From NCBI RefSeq assembly GCF_014202475.1, contig NZ_JACHGV010000002.1, forward strand, positions 434,001 to 498,000: a stretch of DNA of 64,000 nt, read 5' to 3'. This document shows positions 26,887 to 36,446 of this stretch, piece after piece. The notes beneath the pieces are model-generated. The model was not told the DNA's origin and searched no databases. It saw only the letters and a list, made by a program, of their open reading frames with translations. The translations under genes were made by a program, and so were the position numbers. This stretch comes from Streptomyces paradoxus (GTDB lineage Bacteria; Actinomycetota; Actinomycetes; Streptomycetales; Streptomycetaceae). Within the stretch, counting starts at the first letter, position 1; each line of letters opens with the position of its first letter.

Positions 26887-26946
26887 CTACAGGCCCTCGC
26901 CGCGGCAGCTAAGGAGAAGCAGCCCGAAACGCATGATGCGCAGCAT
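26887..26946 (-). promoter_or_regulatory. leuA leader peptide (leucine attenuator)
   Basis: A 19-codon reading frame, MLRIMRFGLLLLSCRGEGL, with four consecutive leucine codons and a fifth and sixth at its ends, stops 81 bp before the leuA ATG. Leader peptides of this kind in front of leuA were predicted for actinobacteria and match this one closely in my memory. Shortage of charged Leu-tRNA would stall the ribosome and favour leuA expression. The TAG at 26889-26887 precedes a stretch able to form alternative GC hairpins. The gap 26806-27138 (about 330 bp) otherwise holds the divergent promoters of leuA and the protease. Confidence 0.8.
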
Positions 26947-27102
26947 GCTAGCCGAGCCTCTCCCCGGCGCGTGGGGTCGTATCAGTATGCGGGACTCGAC
27001 ACGCAAACGGGACAAAAAGTGCGCTATCCCACTTCGCCATAGCACCCGCCACGGAGCGTGAGGGTCGTTGTCCCGGTATTTCACCAATCATGGTGGCGAC
27101 TA

Positions 27103-27118
27103 GTGACAGTTTCGTCAC
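27103..27118. promoter_or_regulatory. Short inverted repeat upstream of the M4 protease
   Basis: GTGAC, six bases, GTCAC, ending 20 bp before the protease ATG. This is a small dyad in the divergent leuA/protease promoter region and could be an operator. The evidence is symmetry and position only. Confidence 0.3.
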
Positions 27119-27138
27119 GCAGTGCAAGGGTGCCGGGC

Positions 27139-28200
27139 ATGACGACTCACGGGGGCTTCGAGCCCGTCTTCTGCACCATCGTCCCGCCTCATGTCCTCGA
27201 CAAGCTCGCCCAGGCCGAGGACCCCGCACTCGCCCGTCCCGCCCGCCGCACCCTGCAGCGCGACGCCTTCGAGCGCACCCAGCGCCGCCTCACCACGGTC
27301 ATCGGCGCGACCGCCGTCGCCGCCGTCGCCGACGGCAGGCCGCAGCGCACCGTCCACGACGCCCGGCACGGCACCGACCTGCCCGGCCACAAGGTCCGCG
27401 GCGAGGGCGACAAGCCCGGCAAGGACGCCACCGTCAACCGCGCCTACGCCGGTCTCGGCGCCACCTTCGAGCTGTTCCTCCAGGCCTACCGGCGCGACTC
27501 GATCGACGGGAACGGCCTCCCGCTCAACGCGACCGTGCACTACGACCGGGACTACAACAACGCCTTCTGGAACGGCGAGCAGATGGTCTTCGGCGACGGG
27601 GACGGGGAGATCTTCCTCGACTTCACCATCCCGATCGACGTCATCGGCCACGAACTCGCACACGGCGTCACGCAGTACACGGCCAACCTCACCTACTTCG
27701 GCCAGCCCGGCGCGCTCAACGAGTCCCTGTCGGACGTCTTCGGCGCCCTGATCAAGCAGTACACCCTCGGCCAGACCGCCGCCGAGGCCGACTGGCTGAT
27801 CGGCGCGGGCCTGCTCGCCCCGCGGGTGACGGGCACGGCGCTGCGCTCCATGAAGGCGCCGGGCACGGCGTACGACGACGACGTCCTCGGCAAGGACCCG
27901 CAGCCCGCGACGATGGACGACTTCGTGCGCACCGGCCGCGACAACGGCGGTGTCCACATCAACTCGGGCATCCCGAACCACGCCTTCTACCTCGCGGCCA
28001 CGGCCCTCGGCGGCCACGCCTGGGAGCGGGCCGGACAGGTCTGGTACGACGTGCTGACCGGCGGCGAGCTGAGGCAGGACGCGATGTTCGTCGACTTCGC
28101 CACGCTCACCGTCAAAGCCGCCCGGGAGCGCTTCGGGGACGGGGAGGAGCTGGACGCCGTGGCGAAGGGCTGGGAGCAGGTCGGGGTGCGGACCCTGTAG
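27139..28200 (+). CDS. Protealysin-like M4 metallopeptidase (thermolysin family)
   Basis: A 353-residue thermolysin-fold zinc protease. The short propeptide is of the protealysin type, marked by CTIVPPHVLDKLA (residues ~12-24). The catalytic domain has H171-E172-LAH175, zinc ligand E195 in NESLSD and H273 in GVHINSGIPNHAFY. No signal peptide is visible, as in protealysin, so the enzyme may stay inside or leave by a non-Sec route. The M4 thermolysins with long propeptides are much larger. It is followed 20 bp later by an emfourin-like inhibitor gene, the conserved partner of such proteases. It is divergent from leuA. Confidence 0.93.
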   Translation: MTTHGGFEPVFCTIVPPHVLDKLAQAEDPALARPARRTLQRDAFERTQRRLTTVIGATAVAAVADGRPQRTVHDARHGTDLPGHKVRGEGDKPGKDATVNRAYAGLGATFELFLQAYRRDSIDGNGLPLNATVHYDRDYNNAFWNGEQMVFGDGDGEIFLDFTIPIDVIGHELAHGVTQYTANLTYFGQPGALNESLSDVFGALIKQYTLGQTAAEADWLIGAGLLAPRVTGTALRSMKAPGTAYDDDVLGKDPQPATMDDFVRTGRDNGGVHINSGIPNHAFYLAATALGGHAWERAGQVWYDVLTGGELRQDAMFVDFATLTVKAARERFGDGEELDAVAKGWEQVGVRTL

Positions 28201-28220
28201 TTCCGTACTAGACAGGTGCC

Positions 28221-28487
28221 ATGCGTATTCAGGTGCGGCGCACGGGCGGGTTCGCGGGCATCGAGCGGTATGCCGAGGTGGACACCTCGGGCCGGCCCGA
28301 TGCCTCCGAGTGGCACGCGCTGGCCGAGGAGGCCCTGGCCGCCGGCCGGAGCACGCCGCCGGTCGGCGTCCCGGACGGGTTCAGCTACCAGCTCACCGTG
28401 GACGGCACGACGGTGTACTGCGCGGATCCCCGGCTGACGGACGAGCAGCGGAAGCTGATCTCGCGGGTGCTGAAGGAAGGGGCATGA
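28221..28487 (+). CDS. Emfourin-like protealysin inhibitor
   Basis: An 88-residue cytoplasmic protein opening MRIQVRRTGGFAGIERYAEV, the recognisable start of the emfourin family (proteinaceous inhibitors of M4 protealysin-like proteases). It then has a helix around ASEWHALAEEALAAG, FSYQLTVDGTTVYCAD, and a final helix LTDEQRKLISRVLKEGA. It is 20 bp downstream of the protease and in the same direction, so it is co-expressed. It probably keeps the cytoplasmic protease inactive. The identification rests on N-terminal pattern, size and neighbour; inhibition is inferred from characterised bacterial relatives. Confidence 0.85.
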   Translation: MRIQVRRTGGFAGIERYAEVDTSGRPDASEWHALAEEALAAGRSTPPVGVPDGFSYQLTVDGTTVYCADPRLTDEQRKLISRVLKEGA

Positions 28488-28570
28488 CGGGTCCGCGTCA
28501 CCGGCCGGGCAACAGCTCCTTGCCGCCCGGCCGTTGACTTCCGTTACCGCCGGTACGGATGATCCACCGC

Positions 28571-29893
28571 ATGGCGACTGACGCAGGCAACCCGATCCCC
28601 CGCTTCCCGGCCGGCTTCCTCTGGGGCGTGTCCACCTCCGCGCACCAGATCGAGGGCGGCGCGGACGAGCGCGGGCCGTCCGTGTGGGACGCCTTCACGG
28701 CCACGCCGGGACAGGTGAAGGACGGCTCGACGGCGGCGGTGGCCTGCGACCACGTCCACCGTCACCGCGAGGACGTGGCGCTCCTGGCCGAGCTGGGCGT
28801 GAACGCCTACCGCTTCTCGGTCTCCTGGCCGCGCGTGCGGTCCGACAAGGGCCTGGACTTCTACGACCGGCTGGTGGACGACCTGTGCGCGGCGGGCGTC
28901 CGCCCGGTGCCCACACTGTTCCACTGGGACCTGCCGGCGGACCTGGACTGGCTGGAGCGGGACACGGCCGAGCGCTTCGCCGAGTACGTGTCCCTGGTGG
29001 CCGGCCGCCTCGGCGACCGTGTGACGAAGTGGATCACCCTGAACGAGCCCGCCGAGCACACCCTGCTGGGCCATGCCCTGGGCGTGCACGCACCGGGGAA
29101 GCGGCTGCTGTTCGACGCGCTGCCGGTCGCCCACCACCAGCTGCTCGCCCACGGCCTGGCCGTCCGGGCCCTGCGCGCCTCGGGCGCCGCGGACATCGGC
29201 GTCGCCAACTCGCACGGCCCGACCTGGGCGGCGTCGACCGAGGCGCCGGACCTGGAGGCGGCGGACTTCTACGACCTGCTGCTCAACCGCCTGTTCGCGG
29301 ACCCGCTGCTGCTGGGGCGGTACCCGGACGGCATCGGCGAGCTGATGCCGGGAGACGTGGAAGCGGACCTGAAGGTGATCGCCGAGCCGCTCGACTGGTA
29401 CGGGATCAACTACTACGCCCCGACCAGGGTGGGTGCCCCGCAAGGCGCCGAGATCGAGTTCGGCGGGGTCACCATGCCCGCCGAACTGCCCTTCTCCGTC
29501 CAGGAGATCGAGGGCCGCCCGGTCACCGATTTCGGCTGGCCGGTCGTCCCCGAGGGCCTCACCGAGCTCCTCACCACCTTCCGCGACCGCTACGGCGACC
29601 GGCTCCCGCCCGTCGTCATCACCGAGAACGGCTGCTCCTACCCGGGCGTCGACGACCAGGACCGCATCGCCTACCTGGACGGCCACGTCCGGGCCCTGCA
29701 CCGGGCCGTGGAGGCGGGCGTCGATGTGCGCGGCTACTTCGTGTGGTCCCTGCTCGACAACTTCGAGTGGGCGGAGGGCTACGCACGCCGGTTCGGCCTG
29801 GTCCACGTCGACTTCGGCACCCTGGAGCGGACCCCGAAGGCGTCGTACCACTGGTACCGGGAGCTGCTGCGCGCGCAGGCGCCTACGGCTTGA
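28571..29893 (+). CDS. Family 1 glycoside hydrolase (beta-glucosidase)
   Basis: A 440-residue GH1 enzyme hydrolysing beta-glucosides or related sugars in the cytoplasm. It opens with FPAGFLWGVSTSAHQIEGG. It has acid/base E159 in TLNEP and nucleophile E352 in VITENG, then DNFEWAEGYARRFGLVHVDF, the aglycone/glucose binding block at the C-terminus. There is no signal peptide. An in-frame ATG at 28559 is an alternative start. No sugar transporter or LacI regulator is adjacent, so its inducer is unclear. It overlaps the convergent HTH gene by 11 bp. Confidence 0.94.
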   Translation: MATDAGNPIPRFPAGFLWGVSTSAHQIEGGADERGPSVWDAFTATPGQVKDGSTAAVACDHVHRHREDVALLAELGVNAYRFSVSWPRVRSDKGLDFYDRLVDDLCAAGVRPVPTLFHWDLPADLDWLERDTAERFAEYVSLVAGRLGDRVTKWITLNEPAEHTLLGHALGVHAPGKRLLFDALPVAHHQLLAHGLAVRALRASGAADIGVANSHGPTWAASTEAPDLEAADFYDLLLNRLFADPLLLGRYPDGIGELMPGDVEADLKVIAEPLDWYGINYYAPTRVGAPQGAEIEFGGVTMPAELPFSVQEIEGRPVTDFGWPVVPEGLTELLTTFRDRYGDRLPPVVITENGCSYPGVDDQDRIAYLDGHVRALHRAVEAGVDVRGYFVWSLLDNFEWAEGYARRFGLVHVDFGTLERTPKASYHWYRELLRAQAPTA

Positions 29894-30191
29894 TGCCCAC
29901 CCCGGTCCACAGGCTGACCTCGGCGTCCGTCGGGGTGTCGCCCTGCACGGCGTCCGGGCGCCAGCGGTGGCCGACCGCGACGCCCGGCTCCAGCAGGTCC
30001 AGGCCGAGGATCTTCAGGCCGACCTCGGCCTTCTCCAGGCGGCGGATGGTCAGCGGGGTGGCGCGCAGGGCCTTGGCGGCGTCGTCGAGGGACAGGCCCG
30101 CGTGCTGCCGGGCCTCCTGGAGCCGGCGGCCCAGGATCATGCGCAGGACGGTGGGGGCACCGGCGCCGGTTCCTGGTCGCGGGTCGCTCAC
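29883..30191 (-). CDS. Shortened XRE-type helix-turn-helix protein (possible remnant)
   Basis: A 102-residue protein. Residues ~18-60 match the N-terminal HTH of large Streptomyces XRE regulators (LGRRLQEARQHAGLSLDDAA, then LTIRRLEKAEVGLK). Family members run to ~280 residues with a DUF5753-type sensor domain. Here an unrelated-looking tail of ~45 residues follows (ILGLDLLEPGVAVG, then WTGVGIKP). This suggests an internal deletion or frame change, or a small stand-alone DNA-binding protein. It is divergent from an RsbW-like ATPase, the usual neighbour of such regulators (WhiJ/AbaA-like loci), but the small DUF397 partner is absent. Confidence 0.65.
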   Translation of the reverse strand: MSDPRPGTGAGAPTVLRMILGRRLQEARQHAGLSLDDAAKALRATPLTIRRLEKAEVGLKILGLDLLEPGVAVGHRWRPDAVQGDTPTDAEVSLWTGVGIKP

Positions 30192-30438
30192 GCCGTTCCT
30201 CCTGAGGGGTCGTCATCGCCGCTGATCTTGCGAGGACTTGAACGATTCAGCGGATCGTTCCCCCGGGCGATACCGCCCTTCTGAAATTATCAGGGAGATG
30301 GTTGCAGCTTGAACTGCTCTCCGAGCATAGTTACTTGTGTGACCTGGGTTCCGGAAGCCCCAACCCCCACATCCGGCCGGTCCGTTGTCCGCTCGCCCCT
30401 TCCTCGACTTCGCCCACCCCCCACGGAAGGCGATCGCC

Positions 30439-30891
30439 GTGTCCCCCCACACGACATCCACTCCCCGGTTCCTGGACGCGGTGCGCCCGGACCGCACCGA
30501 CTGGCTGGAGCTGCCGCCGCAGCGGACCAGTGTCAGAGCCGCCCGTCATGCCATGCGCGCGCGGCTGGCCGCGTGGCAGGTGTCCGAGGAGGCGTGCGCG
30601 AACGCCGTGCTGCTCGTGTCCGAGATGGTGACCAACGCCGTGCTGCACACGCTCAGCGAGCGGATCCTGTGCGGCGTCCAGCTGATGACGGACGCGCGCT
30701 TCCGGCTGGAGGTGCACGACGGTGACCTCACGGGCCGCGGCATCCCCGACCGCTGCCCCGGCCCCGGCCCCGACGACGAGAACGGCCGCGGCCTGCTGCT
30801 CGTACGGGAGATAGCCGACAGCTGGGGCATCACCCGCTCGACCCTCACGGGCGGCAACGCGGTGTGGGCGAGCCTCGGGACGGCTCCATAG
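30439..30891 (+). CDS. RsbW/SpoIIAB-like ATP-binding protein
   Basis: A 150-residue GHKL ATPase of the anti-sigma-factor type. It has an N box SEMVTNAVLHT near 65, a D-box VHDGDLTGRG and a G box GRGLLLVREIADSWG near 115-130, ending GNAVWASL. Streptomyces carries dozens; most pair with an XRE regulator and a DUF397 protein and influence development. It starts with GTG behind GGAAGGCGATCGCC. The 247-bp divergent gap to the HTH gene (30192-30438) contains AT-richer stretches (GAAATTATCAGG) that may be promoters. Partner and target are unknown. Confidence 0.87.
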   Translation: MSPHTTSTPRFLDAVRPDRTDWLELPPQRTSVRAARHAMRARLAAWQVSEEACANAVLLVSEMVTNAVLHTLSERILCGVQLMTDARFRLEVHDGDLTGRGIPDRCPGPGPDDENGRGLLLVREIADSWGITRSTLTGGNAVWASLGTAP

Positions 30892-30897
30892 CGCGGT

Positions 30898-30939
30898 GCG
30901 GGGCCTCACGAGGCCGGGCCTTGCGCAACCCTGCCCCGC
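30898..30939. terminator. Hairpin terminator between ATPase gene and era
   Basis: GCGGGGC (30898-30904) pairs with GCCCCGC (30933-30939), and an inner GGCCTC/GAGGCC hairpin lies at 30902-30915. It fills the 54-bp gap between convergent genes. Confidence 0.55.
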
Positions 30940-30945
30940 GGGGCC

Positions 30946-31899
30946 TCAGAACCCCAGCTTGCGCAACTGCCGCGGATCCCGCTGCCAGTCCTTGGCGACC
31001 TTCACGTGAAGGTCGAGGAAGACGGGAGTGCCGAGCAGCGCCTCGATCTGCTTGCGGGACTTGATGCCGACTTCCTTCAGGCGCTTGCCCTTGGGGCCGA
31101 TGATGATGCCCTTCTGGCTGGGGCGCTCGATGTAGACGAAGGCGTGGATGTCGAGGAGGGGCTTGTCGGCGGGCCGGTCCTCGCGCGGGAGCATCTCCTC
31201 GACGACGACCGCGATGGAGTGCGGCAGCTCGTCGCGGACGCCCTCCAGCGCGGCCTCGCGGATCAGCTCCGCGATCATGACCTGCTCGGGCTCGTCGGTC
31301 AGGTCGCCCTCGGGGTAGAGCGCCGGGCCCTCCGGCAGGAGCGGGACGATCAGGTCGGCCAGCAGGCCCACCTGCTTGTCGCCGACCGCCGACACCGGGA
31401 CGATCTCCGCCCACTCGAAGCCGAGTTCCTTGCCGAGCTGGTCGATCGCGATGAGCTGCTCGGCGAGCGTCTTGCCGTCCACCAGGTCGGTCTTCGTGAC
31501 GATCGCGATCTTGGGCGTCTTCTTGATGGACGCCAGTTCCTTGGCGATGAAGCGGTCACCGGGACCGAGCTTCTCGTTCGCCGGCAGACAGAAGCCGATC
31601 ACGTCGACCTCGGCCCACGTCGTGCGCACGACGTCGTTGAGCCGCTCCCCCAGCAGCGTGCGCGGCTTGTGCAGGCCCGGGGTGTCGACCAGGATCAGCT
31701 GGGCGTCCGGGCGGTGCACGATGCCCCGCACGGTGTGCCGCGTCGTCTGCGGCTGGTTCGCCGTGATCGCCACCTTCTGGCCGACCAGAGCGTTCGTGAG
31801 GGTGGACTTGCCCGCGTTGGGACGGCCCACGAAGCAGGCGAAGCCAGCCCTGTGGACAGCTCCGGCCGGCTCTTCGGATGACTGGGTACGAACGCTCAT
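30946..31899 (-). CDS. era: GTPase Era
   Basis: A 317-residue ribosome-assembly GTPase that binds the 3' end of 16S rRNA. It has G1 GRPNAGKST (25-33), G2 region QPQTTRHTVRG, G3 DTPGLHKP, G4 TKTD, and a C-terminal KH domain (GIIIGPKGKRLKEVG, then SRKQIEALL). The N-terminus begins MSVRTQSSEE. The expected downstream/upstream partners ybeY and phoH and the CNNM protein lie 3-5 kb away, separated by amtB-glnK and four small genes. In many actinobacteria these are contiguous, so the intervening block may be an insertion. Confidence 0.95.
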   Translation of the reverse strand: MSVRTQSSEEPAGAVHRAGFACFVGRPNAGKSTLTNALVGQKVAITANQPQTTRHTVRGIVHRPDAQLILVDTPGLHKPRTLLGERLNDVVRTTWAEVDVIGFCLPANEKLGPGDRFIAKELASIKKTPKIAIVTKTDLVDGKTLAEQLIAIDQLGKELGFEWAEIVPVSAVGDKQVGLLADLIVPLLPEGPALYPEGDLTDEPEQVMIAELIREAALEGVRDELPHSIAVVVEEMLPREDRPADKPLLDIHAFVYIERPSQKGIIIGPKGKRLKEVGIKSRKQIEALLGTPVFLDLHVKVAKDWQRDPRQLRKLGF

Positions 31900-31976
31900 G
31901 CCGCCCATTCTCCCTGATCCCCGGAGCCGCCCCGTACCGGACGCCCTCCGTGAGCTTCTCGAAACCCTCACGCAAC

Positions 31977-32014
31977 GAAACGTCACGGAAACACACCCGT
32001 ACGCAACCGGAAAC
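31977..32014 (+). promoter_or_regulatory. GlnR box array upstream of amtB
   Basis: Four 5-mers repeat exactly every 11 bp: GAAAC (31977-31981), GAAAC (31988-31992), GTACG (31999-32003) and GAAAC (32010-32014). This is the a-b-a-b layout (GTnAC-n6-GAAAC) bound by GlnR, the global nitrogen regulator of Streptomyces. The last site ends 55 bp before the amtB start. A further GAAAC at 31961 is out of phase. The match is my reading; GlnR control of amtB-glnK is established in the genus. Confidence 0.8.
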
Positions 32015-32026
32015 GCAGGCCGGTGA

Positions 32027-33715
<1,689 letters not shown>

Positions 33716-33741
33716 GCACCGGGGCCGCGTCGCTCTCGTTC

Positions 33742-34218
33742 TCAGTCGAACACGAACGGGCCCGGTGACTGCGGCCCGCTCGCCGTGCACGTGATGGTGA
33801 TGCCGAAGACGGTCATCCTCAGCGAGCCGCCGAATGCCTCCAGGCTGTCGCCGGAGGCCACGGTGCCGCTGAGGGGGCCGACCTCGACGGGGGCGCCGGC
33901 GGCCATCGCCGGGTTCTCCGTGCCGGTGAAGTCGACGGTGCCGCCGCCGGCCTTCACCAGGGTGAGGGTGGACGTGATCGAGTCCTCTCCCAGCGCGATT
34001 GGCGCCGTGATCGCGGAGGACTTGACGGTGAGGGTGGCGGCAGTGCCGTCCTGCGTGGCGGTGAGTGTGGCCTCGCCGCTGCCGAAGGCGCCGCAGTCCG
34101 CGTTGATCGTCGCCGTCTGGGGGGTGACGGCGAGGGCTGCGGGGGCGAAGGCGAGCCCGGTGACCGCGAGGGCCCCGGCCGCCAGTGCCGCACCTGCTCC
34201 GATTCGCTTGCATCTCAT
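33742..34218 (-). CDS. Secreted protein of unknown function
   Basis: A 158-residue exported protein. The Sec signal peptide RCKRIGAGAALAAGALAVTG ends at ALA near residue 30. The mature part is rich in Thr, Ala, Gly and beta-prone, with two cysteines (INADCGAFG and ITCTASG) that could form one disulfide spanning nearly the whole domain. No known domain is recognised; the pattern recalls small immunoglobulin-like secreted Streptomyces proteins. It is monocistronic, 26 bp from the convergent glnK. The upstream gap to 34402 shows nothing further. Confidence 0.7.
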   Translation of the reverse strand: MRCKRIGAGAALAAGALAVTGLAFAPAALAVTPQTATINADCGAFGSGEATLTATQDGTAATLTVKSSAITAPIALGEDSITSTLTLVKAGGGTVDFTGTENPAMAAGAPVEVGPLSGTVASGDSLEAFGGSLRMTVFGITITCTASGPQSPGPFVFD

Positions 34219-34402
34219 GGGATTCCGGCTCCGTTTCCGTGGTGGGGGGACCGCTCGGCAGGTGAGTGCGGGCACGCTGCGCGAGAGCCGAACCTGACGG
34301 TCCGTCGGAACTTACGGTTCCATTGATGCGCGTGGGGCAGGGGGCGGCAAGGTTGAAAACTGGCCTAATTACCGGCGGTTACAGCGAAGTTCGGCCAACC
34401 CG

Positions 34403-34756
34403 TCAACCAGCGGTCACGGTGGTCCTGACCGTCCCGTCGGGCCCGGCCACCAGCACCGGCGTCCCCGCGCCACCGAGGTCCCGTACCGCCGCCCGGTCCT
34501 CCGCGGACGCGGTCTCCGCCTCCGTCACGACCGCCGCCGCCTCCAAGGACGTCGCGCCCGAGGCGACCGCCATCGCCACCGCCGTCTGCAGGGCACTGAG
34601 CTTCAGGGAGTCGAGGGCCACGGTGCCCGCGACATAGGTGCGTCCGGTCTCGTCCCGTACGGCCGCGCCCTCGGGCACGCCGTTGCGGGCCCGCGCGGAA
34701 CGGGCCAGGGTGACGATCTTGCGGTCCTCGGGGTCGAGCGCGCTGCTGTCGGTCAT
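34403..34756 (-). CDS. Cytidine-deaminase-like protein
   Basis: A 117-residue protein of the cytidine-deaminase-like fold found next to era/ybeY in actinobacteria. It begins MTDSSALDPEDRKIVTLARS, then VRDETGRTYVAGTVALDSLKLSALQ. The zinc ligands of true cytidine deaminases (HAE and PCxxC) are missing: the corresponding positions read VAGTVA and no cysteine occurs. It is therefore probably catalytically inactive or has another role. The next gene upstream (YjbR) lies 20 bp away on the same strand. Confidence 0.8.
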   Translation of the reverse strand: MTDSSALDPEDRKIVTLARSARARNGVPEGAAVRDETGRTYVAGTVALDSLKLSALQTAVAMAVASGATSLEAAAVVTEAETASAEDRAAVRDLGGAGTPVLVAGPDGTVRTTVTAG

Positions 34757-34776
34757 GATCCGAGCATACGGAAGCG

Positions 34777-35136
34777 TCAGGGGCGGTCGAGGCGCAGGCG
34801 GTCCGCCCGGGGCAGGCCCGCCACGACCAGGTCGTAGGAGTCCTCGATGAGCTCCCGGACCAGTTGGTCCGGGAGGTCGCCGTCGACCGTGACCGTGTTC
34901 CAGTGGCGCTTGTTCATGTGCCAGCCGGGGACGATGAGGCCCTCGTGCTCGCGGCGCAGCCGGATCGCCTCCTCCGGGTCGCACTTGAGGTTGGCCTTCA
35001 GGGGGCGCGCGTCGAGGTACGACAGGGCGAAGAGCTTGCCGCGCACCTTGAAGACCGAGATCTCCGGGCTGAACGGGAAGTCCTCCACCGCCGCGTTGAA
35101 GGACAGGCAGAACGCGCGCAGCTCCTGCGGGGTCAC
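34777..35136 (-). CDS. MmcQ/YjbR-family DNA-binding-like protein
   Basis: A 119-residue protein of the YjbR/CyaY-like double-wing fold: PQELRAFCLSFNAAVEDFPF, VFKVRGKLFALSYL, KANLKCDPEEAIRLR, VPGWHMNKRHWNTV and the final LIEDSYDLVVAGLPRA. The conserved W-H-M-N-K-x-H-W segment is intact. Function in the family is poorly known (DNA binding was suggested). The GTG start overlaps the upstream CNNM stop by GTGA, so it is co-translated. Confidence 0.85.
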   Translation of the reverse strand: MTPQELRAFCLSFNAAVEDFPFSPEISVFKVRGKLFALSYLDARPLKANLKCDPEEAIRLRREHEGLIVPGWHMNKRHWNTVTVDGDLPDQLVRELIEDSYDLVVAGLPRADRLRLDRP

Positions 35137-36437
35137 TCGGGGTTCTCCTCCTCGGGCGGGTCCGCGGGGCCGACCGGCTCCGCCAGCACCGTCACGATCT
35201 TGTTCCGGCGGCCGGCGGCGGCCTCCGCGGTCAGGCGCAGTTTGCGGCCGTCGGGCAGGTCCACGACGGAGGAGGCTCCGGCGATGGGGACGCGGCCCAG
35301 GGCCTTGGCCAGCAGGCCGCCGACGGTCTCGACGTCCTCGTCGTCGTACTCCTCCAGGCCGTACAGCTCGCCGAGGTCGCTGATGTCGAGGCGCGCCGTG
35401 ACGCGGAAGCGGTCCTCGCCGAGCTCCTCGACCGGGGGCAGTTCGCGGTCGTACTCGTCGGTGATCTCGCCGACGATCTCCTCGAGGATGTCCTCGATGG
35501 TGACGATGCCGGCCGTGCCGCCGTACTCGTCGATGACGACGGCGACGTGGTTGCGTTCCTTCTGCATCTCGCGCAGCAGGTCGCCGGCGTTCTTGGTGTC
35601 GGGGACGAAGAACGCCGGGCGCATGGCCGTGGACACCTGCTCGGACTCGGCCTCGCGGCTGATGTGCGTCTTGCGGACCAGGTCCTTCAGATACACGATG
35701 CCGACGATGTCGTCCTCGCTCTCCCCGGTCACCGGGATGCGCGAGAAGCCGGAGCGCAGGGCGAGGGTGAGGGCCTGGCGGATGGTCTTGAAGCGCTCGA
35801 TGACCACCAGGTCCGTGCGCGGCACCATGACCTCGCGGACGAGGGTGTCGCCCAGCTCGAAGACGGAGTGCACCATGCGGCGCTCCTCGTCCTCGATGAG
35901 GGACTCCTTCTCGGCGAGGTCGACCAGGGCGCGCAGCTCCGCCTCGGAGGCGAACGGGCCCCGGCGGAAGCCCTTGCCGGGGGTGAGCGCGTTGCCGATG
36001 AGGATCAGCAGGGACGGAACGGGGCCCATGACCCGGGCCAGCGGCACCAGGACGTACGCCGAGAGCGTCGCGGTGTTCAGCGGGTGCTGGCGGCCGATGG
36101 TGCGCGGGGATACGCCGACGGCGACGTACGACACGAGGACCATGACCGCGATGGCGACCAGGAGGGCCTCGGTGGTGCCGTCGAACTCCTTCAGGCAGCC
36201 GTAGGTGATCAGCGCGGCGGCGGCCATCTCGCAGGCGACGCGGACCAGCAGCGCCACGTTGAGGTAGCGGGTGGGGTCGGCGGCGACCTGGGAGAGCTTG
36301 GCGCTGCCGCGGCGGCCGGAGCGCACGGCCTCCTCGGCGCGGAAGCTGGAGACGCGCGCGAGGCCCGCCTCCGCGCAGGCGGCGAGCCAGGCCACGACGA
36401 CCAGGGCGATGGCGCCCAGGGCCAGTTGGGGACTCAT
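35133..36437 (-). CDS. CNNM/CorC-type (hemolysin C family) membrane protein with CBS pair
   Basis: A 434-residue protein. An N-terminal DUF21/CNNM domain has about four helices (ALGAIALVVVAWLAACAEAG, VALLVRVACEMAAAALITYG, LLVAIAVMVLVSYVAVGV). A helical EDEERRMVHSVFELGDTLVREVMVPR segment leads to two CBS motifs (~200-320) with DDIVGIVYLKDL and HVAVVIDEYGGTAGIVT. The CorC/HlyC C-terminal domain ends at ~430. Relatives export or regulate magnesium/cobalt. It sits between ybeY and the YjbR gene, an order found in many actinobacteria. Confidence 0.92.
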   Translation of the reverse strand: MSPQLALGAIALVVVAWLAACAEAGLARVSSFRAEEAVRSGRRGSAKLSQVAADPTRYLNVALLVRVACEMAAAALITYGCLKEFDGTTEALLVAIAVMVLVSYVAVGVSPRTIGRQHPLNTATLSAYVLVPLARVMGPVPSLLILIGNALTPGKGFRRGPFASEAELRALVDLAEKESLIEDEERRMVHSVFELGDTLVREVMVPRTDLVVIERFKTIRQALTLALRSGFSRIPVTGESEDDIVGIVYLKDLVRKTHISREAESEQVSTAMRPAFFVPDTKNAGDLLREMQKERNHVAVVIDEYGGTAGIVTIEDILEEIVGEITDEYDRELPPVEELGEDRFRVTARLDISDLGELYGLEEYDDEDVETVGGLLAKALGRVPIAGASSVVDLPDGRKLRLTAEAAAGRRNKIVTVLAEPVGPADPPEEENPE

Positions 36438-36446
36438 CGGCGGGCG

